A DNA stretch of 13,616 nucleotides from Candidatus Trichofilum aggregatum (GTDB lineage: Bacteria > Chloroflexota > Anaerolineae > Promineifilales > Promineifilaceae): NCBI GenBank assembly GCA_016716885.1, contig JADJUV010000014.1, forward strand, positions 1 to 13,616. The letters are read 5' to 3'. The notes beneath the pieces were generated by a model. The model was given only the letters and a program-made list of their open reading frames with translations, was not told where the DNA came from and searched no databases. The position numbers and the translations under genes are program-made. Shown here piece after piece: positions 10,696 through 13,616 of the stretch. Position 1 is the stretch's first letter; each line of letters opens with the position of its first letter.

Positions 10696-13616
10696 CCAAC
10701 CTCCCCCACCGCCTCCGCCAAAGTCAACAACCGCCCAGCCTCACACGCGGCCGCGAACGCCTCTTCCCCCATATCTGTCACCAACCGGGCCTGCGTCTGG
10801 GCCATCATCTGACGGTCCAGGGCGTCCAGCCAAACATAACTTTGCCCCAGTGCCGCCTGCACCGCTCCCAGCAACCGGCTGGCCGTTACCTGCATCGCCG
10901 TTCGTTCGGCTAACACCGCCGCCAACCCACTAAGGGTGGCAATCATGCCCGCCCGATTGGTCATGGCCTGCCGTGTTGTCAAACAGTCGCGGAACAACTC
11001 TTCAGCCGCGGCCGCGTCCCCCCGTAATAGCGCCAACATGCCCAAATGATGCTGAATATCGGCCAGCCCCCGCTTCTCGCCAATAGCCTGGTAAAGCAAC
11101 TGGCTTTGTTCATACCAGTGGCCCGCGGCCGCGTAATCCCCTTCATGCGCCGCCACCAGCCCCAGGTTCAGGTACGAATCAGCCATACCGGGGCGGTCGC
11201 CGATGGCCTGCTTACGGGCCAGACTATCTTCGTGGTATTGCCTTGCGGCGCGTTATCCCCCGCCCGGGGCCAGAATGCCTAAATTATTCAGGCACATGGC
11301 AATGCCTTGCCGGTCGCCCATCTCCTGGCGCAGGGTTAAGCTCTCCTGACACAACTGCCAGGCCGTGTGGTCATTACCCTGGTTCGCGGCCGCAATGCTC
11401 AAATTGGTCAACGACGAAGCTACCGCCCGCATATCCCCCTTAGATCGCTTAATCAGCAGGCTCTCCTGGTGTAAGGTTTGCGCCTGGGCATAATCCCCTT
11501 CCGCCGAGGCAATGACCCCCAATTGTTGAGAATGCCCGCAATGCCCGTATCATCCCCTTGCGCCCGGCGGATAGCCAGGCTTTCTTCCTGCTCGCCCGCG
11601 CTGTCACCAGATCACCCGCCACATAGGCCAGGTTGCCCAGCGTGTTCAGGGCCAATGAGGCCGTGCGCCAGTTGTCAATGGCGCGTGCCAGGGTATAAGA
11701 GCGTTCCAGGGTTTGCCGCGCGGCCGCGTAATCCCCTCGCCGCCAATACGTCACCCCAATTTCGACCAACGTCTGGCTCAATTCCATCTCGCGGCCGCGT
11801 TGCTCCCAGGTTGTCAGGGCCTGTTCCAGCCAGGTAAGGGCCTGCTCAAAATGGCCCCGATCACGCCATAAATCACCCAACTGCTGTTGACACTGGGCCA
11901 TCGCCTCATCATCTTGGGCCTGCTCTGCCAGGCTGAGGGCTTCCTGGAACACATCCCCAGCCTCTTGCCAACGACCCATCCGCCGCCACACCGCCCCCAA
12001 CTTAAGGCGCACATCTACCTGGGTGGGCAGGTCGGTTAAAAGAGGTAACAGGCAACTGAAATAGGTAACGGCGGCCTGATTTTTGGAACGCGGCCGCGCC
12101 CTTCGCCCGCCAGTTGATCATACAGCCGCTGTTTGGCCTGATCCTGGCTTTGTTCGGCGTGGTAGGCCGAAGGGCCAGATGGGCGACAATTCAGCAGCAT
12201 ACGTCGTTTCCAGGGCCTCCAGGGCCAGGGCATGAAGCATCTGCCGCCGCGAGAGCAGTTGCATGTCATAGGCGGTATCCCGCAGGAGCGCATGTTGAAC
12301 AGATAACGTAATTCAGACAGTAACAACCGGATCGCCTGCCGCTCCGCTTCCCGAATGAACGCCTCGGCGGGCAGGCGGAACTGCTCCACCGGGCATGTAG
12401 GTCAAGATTTGCACCTCAAACTCCCGCCCCAACACCGCCGCCGTCTGCACCACCTGGCGCACTTCTTGGGTCAGCCGGTCCGGGCGGGCGGTCAAGATAA
12501 CCGCACATCGGTGGGCAAGCCCATCTCGGCCCCGGTTAGACGGAGGCCCTGAGGGGTGGGTAGCAGATGGCCCTGTTCTGGCTGTAACACGCAAAAATTT
12601 GTTCGATGAAGAACAGGATTGCCCTGTCCCGTTCGTCCAGCAAAGGTAATGGGATCAGGGGCGGGCGCGGCTCCGGTCACTTCTTGCACGAGCCTGAATG
12701 GCAACCTGGGGCAAAGGCGTTGAGGTTGAGGTGTGGTGGGGCGCGGCCGCGTCCACCCATCAGCCGGTACCGGTTCACGCGAACTGCCCAGCAAAGCCAT
12801 CGCATACCCCTACGCCGCCCGACTCAACCGGCGCAAAAACTGCCACCGACTCCGGGGTCAAACCATTGCATATCTTCCAGTTGAATGATAATCGGCTGGC
12901 GCAAACTTTCCGCCACGAAGCAACGTTACCAGCGCCGTAAACATATTCTCCAGGCGCAATTTTGGCTCCAACTGTTCATACAACGAACCAGGCCAACGTA
13001 AATCAAGCAGTGCCCCCAGCACCGAACGGGTGCGCCCCAGTTCCTGTCGCAACGTCTCATCAGATGTAACCCGGATCAGGCTCTCCAGGCGAACCTGGAA
13101 ACGGTCTTTATTCTCCGCGTCAGAATCGGTGGCGACCTGGCTGAAATAATGGCGTAACCAGTATCGCCACGGGTTGAGCGCAGCGCGAATAATCTCATCC
13201 GTTTGGCACAAGAAGATGGCCGGGGGCGATGATTGTTCACGAAGCAGTTGTTGGGCAAATTCATGGGCCAGACGACTTTTGCCCAGCCCGGCTTCACCGA
13301 CCAGAGTGAGTAAGCCAGCAAACTGTCCCTGAAAAATTGGAGTCACAAAGGCGTGTAACCGGGCTAACTCAGCCTCGCGTCCCACCATCGTTTGTTGTGA
13401 GAAGGGCACCGTCAGGTTAGCGGTGGGTCGGCCGATCAGTTGGTACACAGGTTGGGCTTCGGTGAACCCTTTCAGGGTACGAAGCCCCTTAGCGTTGACC
13501 TCCAAAAATGGGGCTGGCTCGATGGGCAACTTCTTCATTCGACCCAGATTTCCCCACCCAGCCGCGGTCATCAGCCGCGCCGCCAGATTCACCCGCCCAT
13601 AACAGGTGTACGGCTC
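10680..13616 (-). CDS. Nucleotide cyclase-AAA ATPase-TPR signalling protein, 5' end outside window, many apparent frameshifts
   Basis: Open at the right edge. In order: the end of a class III adenylate/guanylate cyclase domain (TCYGRVNLAARLMTAAGWG, then AKGLRTLKGFTEAQPVYQL), an AAA/STAND-like NTPase (MVGREAELARLHAF; Walker A GEAGLGKS at about 13298-13275; IIIQLEDMQWFDP; ALLGSSREP), a linker (HLLPTPQGLRLTGAEMGLP), about ten TPR repeats at roughly 12040-10900 (for example RGHFEQALTWLEQAL and EGDYAAAGHWYEQSQ), and a C-terminus GEEAFAAACEAGRLLTLAEA. Such proteins sense a signal through the TPR/NTPase part and may make cAMP, though the cyclase active site lies outside the window. At least ten 1-nt frame changes, for example near 12920, 12855, 12640, 12510, 12330, 12100, 11600 and 11250, occur mostly in homopolymers, and family sequence resumes after each. 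I infer sequencing indels, but decay is not excluded. Eight GCGGCCGC sites. Confidence 0.75.

Larger units (their letters stand above)
462..12750. repeat. Dispersed highly iterated palindrome GCGGCCGC, 26 copies
   Basis: Starts at 462, 1001, 1269, 1529, 2214, 2333, 2700, 3074, 3388, 4842, 6010, 6492, 6669, 7615, 8085, 8392, 9169, 10042, 10747, 11008, 11125, 11386, 11720, 11791, 12090 and 12743. Sixteen extend to CGCGGCCGCG. All except 462 are inside coding sequence; the octamer is read as Ala-Ala-Ala (about 13), Arg-Pro-Arg/Arg-Pro (about 7) or Gly-Arg/Arg-Gly-Arg (about 5). Only three other CGGCCG hexamers were found in the window (7883, 8798, 13429), so enrichment is for the octamer and not for a GC-rich core. 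Confidence 0.97.

Noticed and set aside
462..12750. GCGGCCGC (NotI) sites as cloning linkers or synthetic DNA
   Set aside because: 26 copies are embedded in frame in natural genes and encode plausible residues in all three frames.
1..13616. tRNA, rRNA, insertion sequences or phage genes
   Set aside because: I looked for cloverleaf-like structures, rRNA signatures, transposase motifs and integrases and recognised none.

Overview
The window reads as accessory-rich chromosome of a Chloroflexota-like bacterium, probably Anaerolineae or a relative. This is an inference from a class III cyclase/ATPase/TPR giant, a lipoprotein-type solute-binding protein, moderately high GC and dense intergenic repeats; there is no marker gene or rRNA to confirm it. 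Apart from one broken acetyltransferase, every recognisable gene lies on the minus strand, so the story reads from right to left.

Layout, right to left on the minus strand: (1) 13616-10680, C-terminal part of a very large signalling protein (end of an adenylate/guanylate cyclase domain, AAA/NTPase domain, about ten TPR repeats), cut by the window edge and broken by many 1-nt indels; (2) 10267-9554, TVP38/TMEM64 (VTT/DedA-type) membrane protein; (3) 9320-7809, MerA/lipoamide-dehydrogenase-like flavoprotein; (4) 7715-6416, YnjB-like solute-binding lipoprotein; (5) 6292-5426, first ABC permease; (6) 5356-3658, flavin-dependent halogenase-like FAD enzyme; (7) 3556-2996, YdjM-type (PF04307) membrane protein; (8) 2828-2045, second ABC permease; (9) 1922-886, ABC ATPase with a TOBE-like tail; (10) 259-32, small Cys-containing protein. 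On the plus strand, 560-864 is a GNAT acetyltransferase with its middle deleted.

The TVP38 + flavoprotein + YnjB/permease/permease/ATPase set recalls the E. coli ydjXYZ-ynjABCDE neighbourhood. Here the permease is split into two ORFs and a halogenase-like gene plus a YdjM-like gene sit between the halves. Substrate unknown.

Two non-genic signals dominate. First, the palindrome GCGGCCGC occurs 26 times in 13.6 kb (about 0.6 expected from composition), 16 of them as CGCGGCCGCG; all but one lie inside coding sequence and all three reading frames are used. It behaves like the HIP1 palindrome of cyanobacteria but with a different sequence. Second, every gap between consecutive minus-strand genes from 1922 to 10680 holds an element of one architecture: short 7- or 8-nt units in tandem, a short loop, then the same kind of unit in inverse orientation, with a different unit sequence in most gaps. 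These elements come within 0 to about 35 nt of every start codon in that run, often where a ribosome binding site should be, and in several cases encode the last residues of the upstream protein.

Many genes (ATPase, second permease, cyclase giant; once each in the solute-binding protein and halogenase) carry single-base indels, nearly all in homopolymers, that restore a family-typical protein when corrected. I treat these as probable sequencing errors, not pseudogenes. The GNAT deletion is different in kind.
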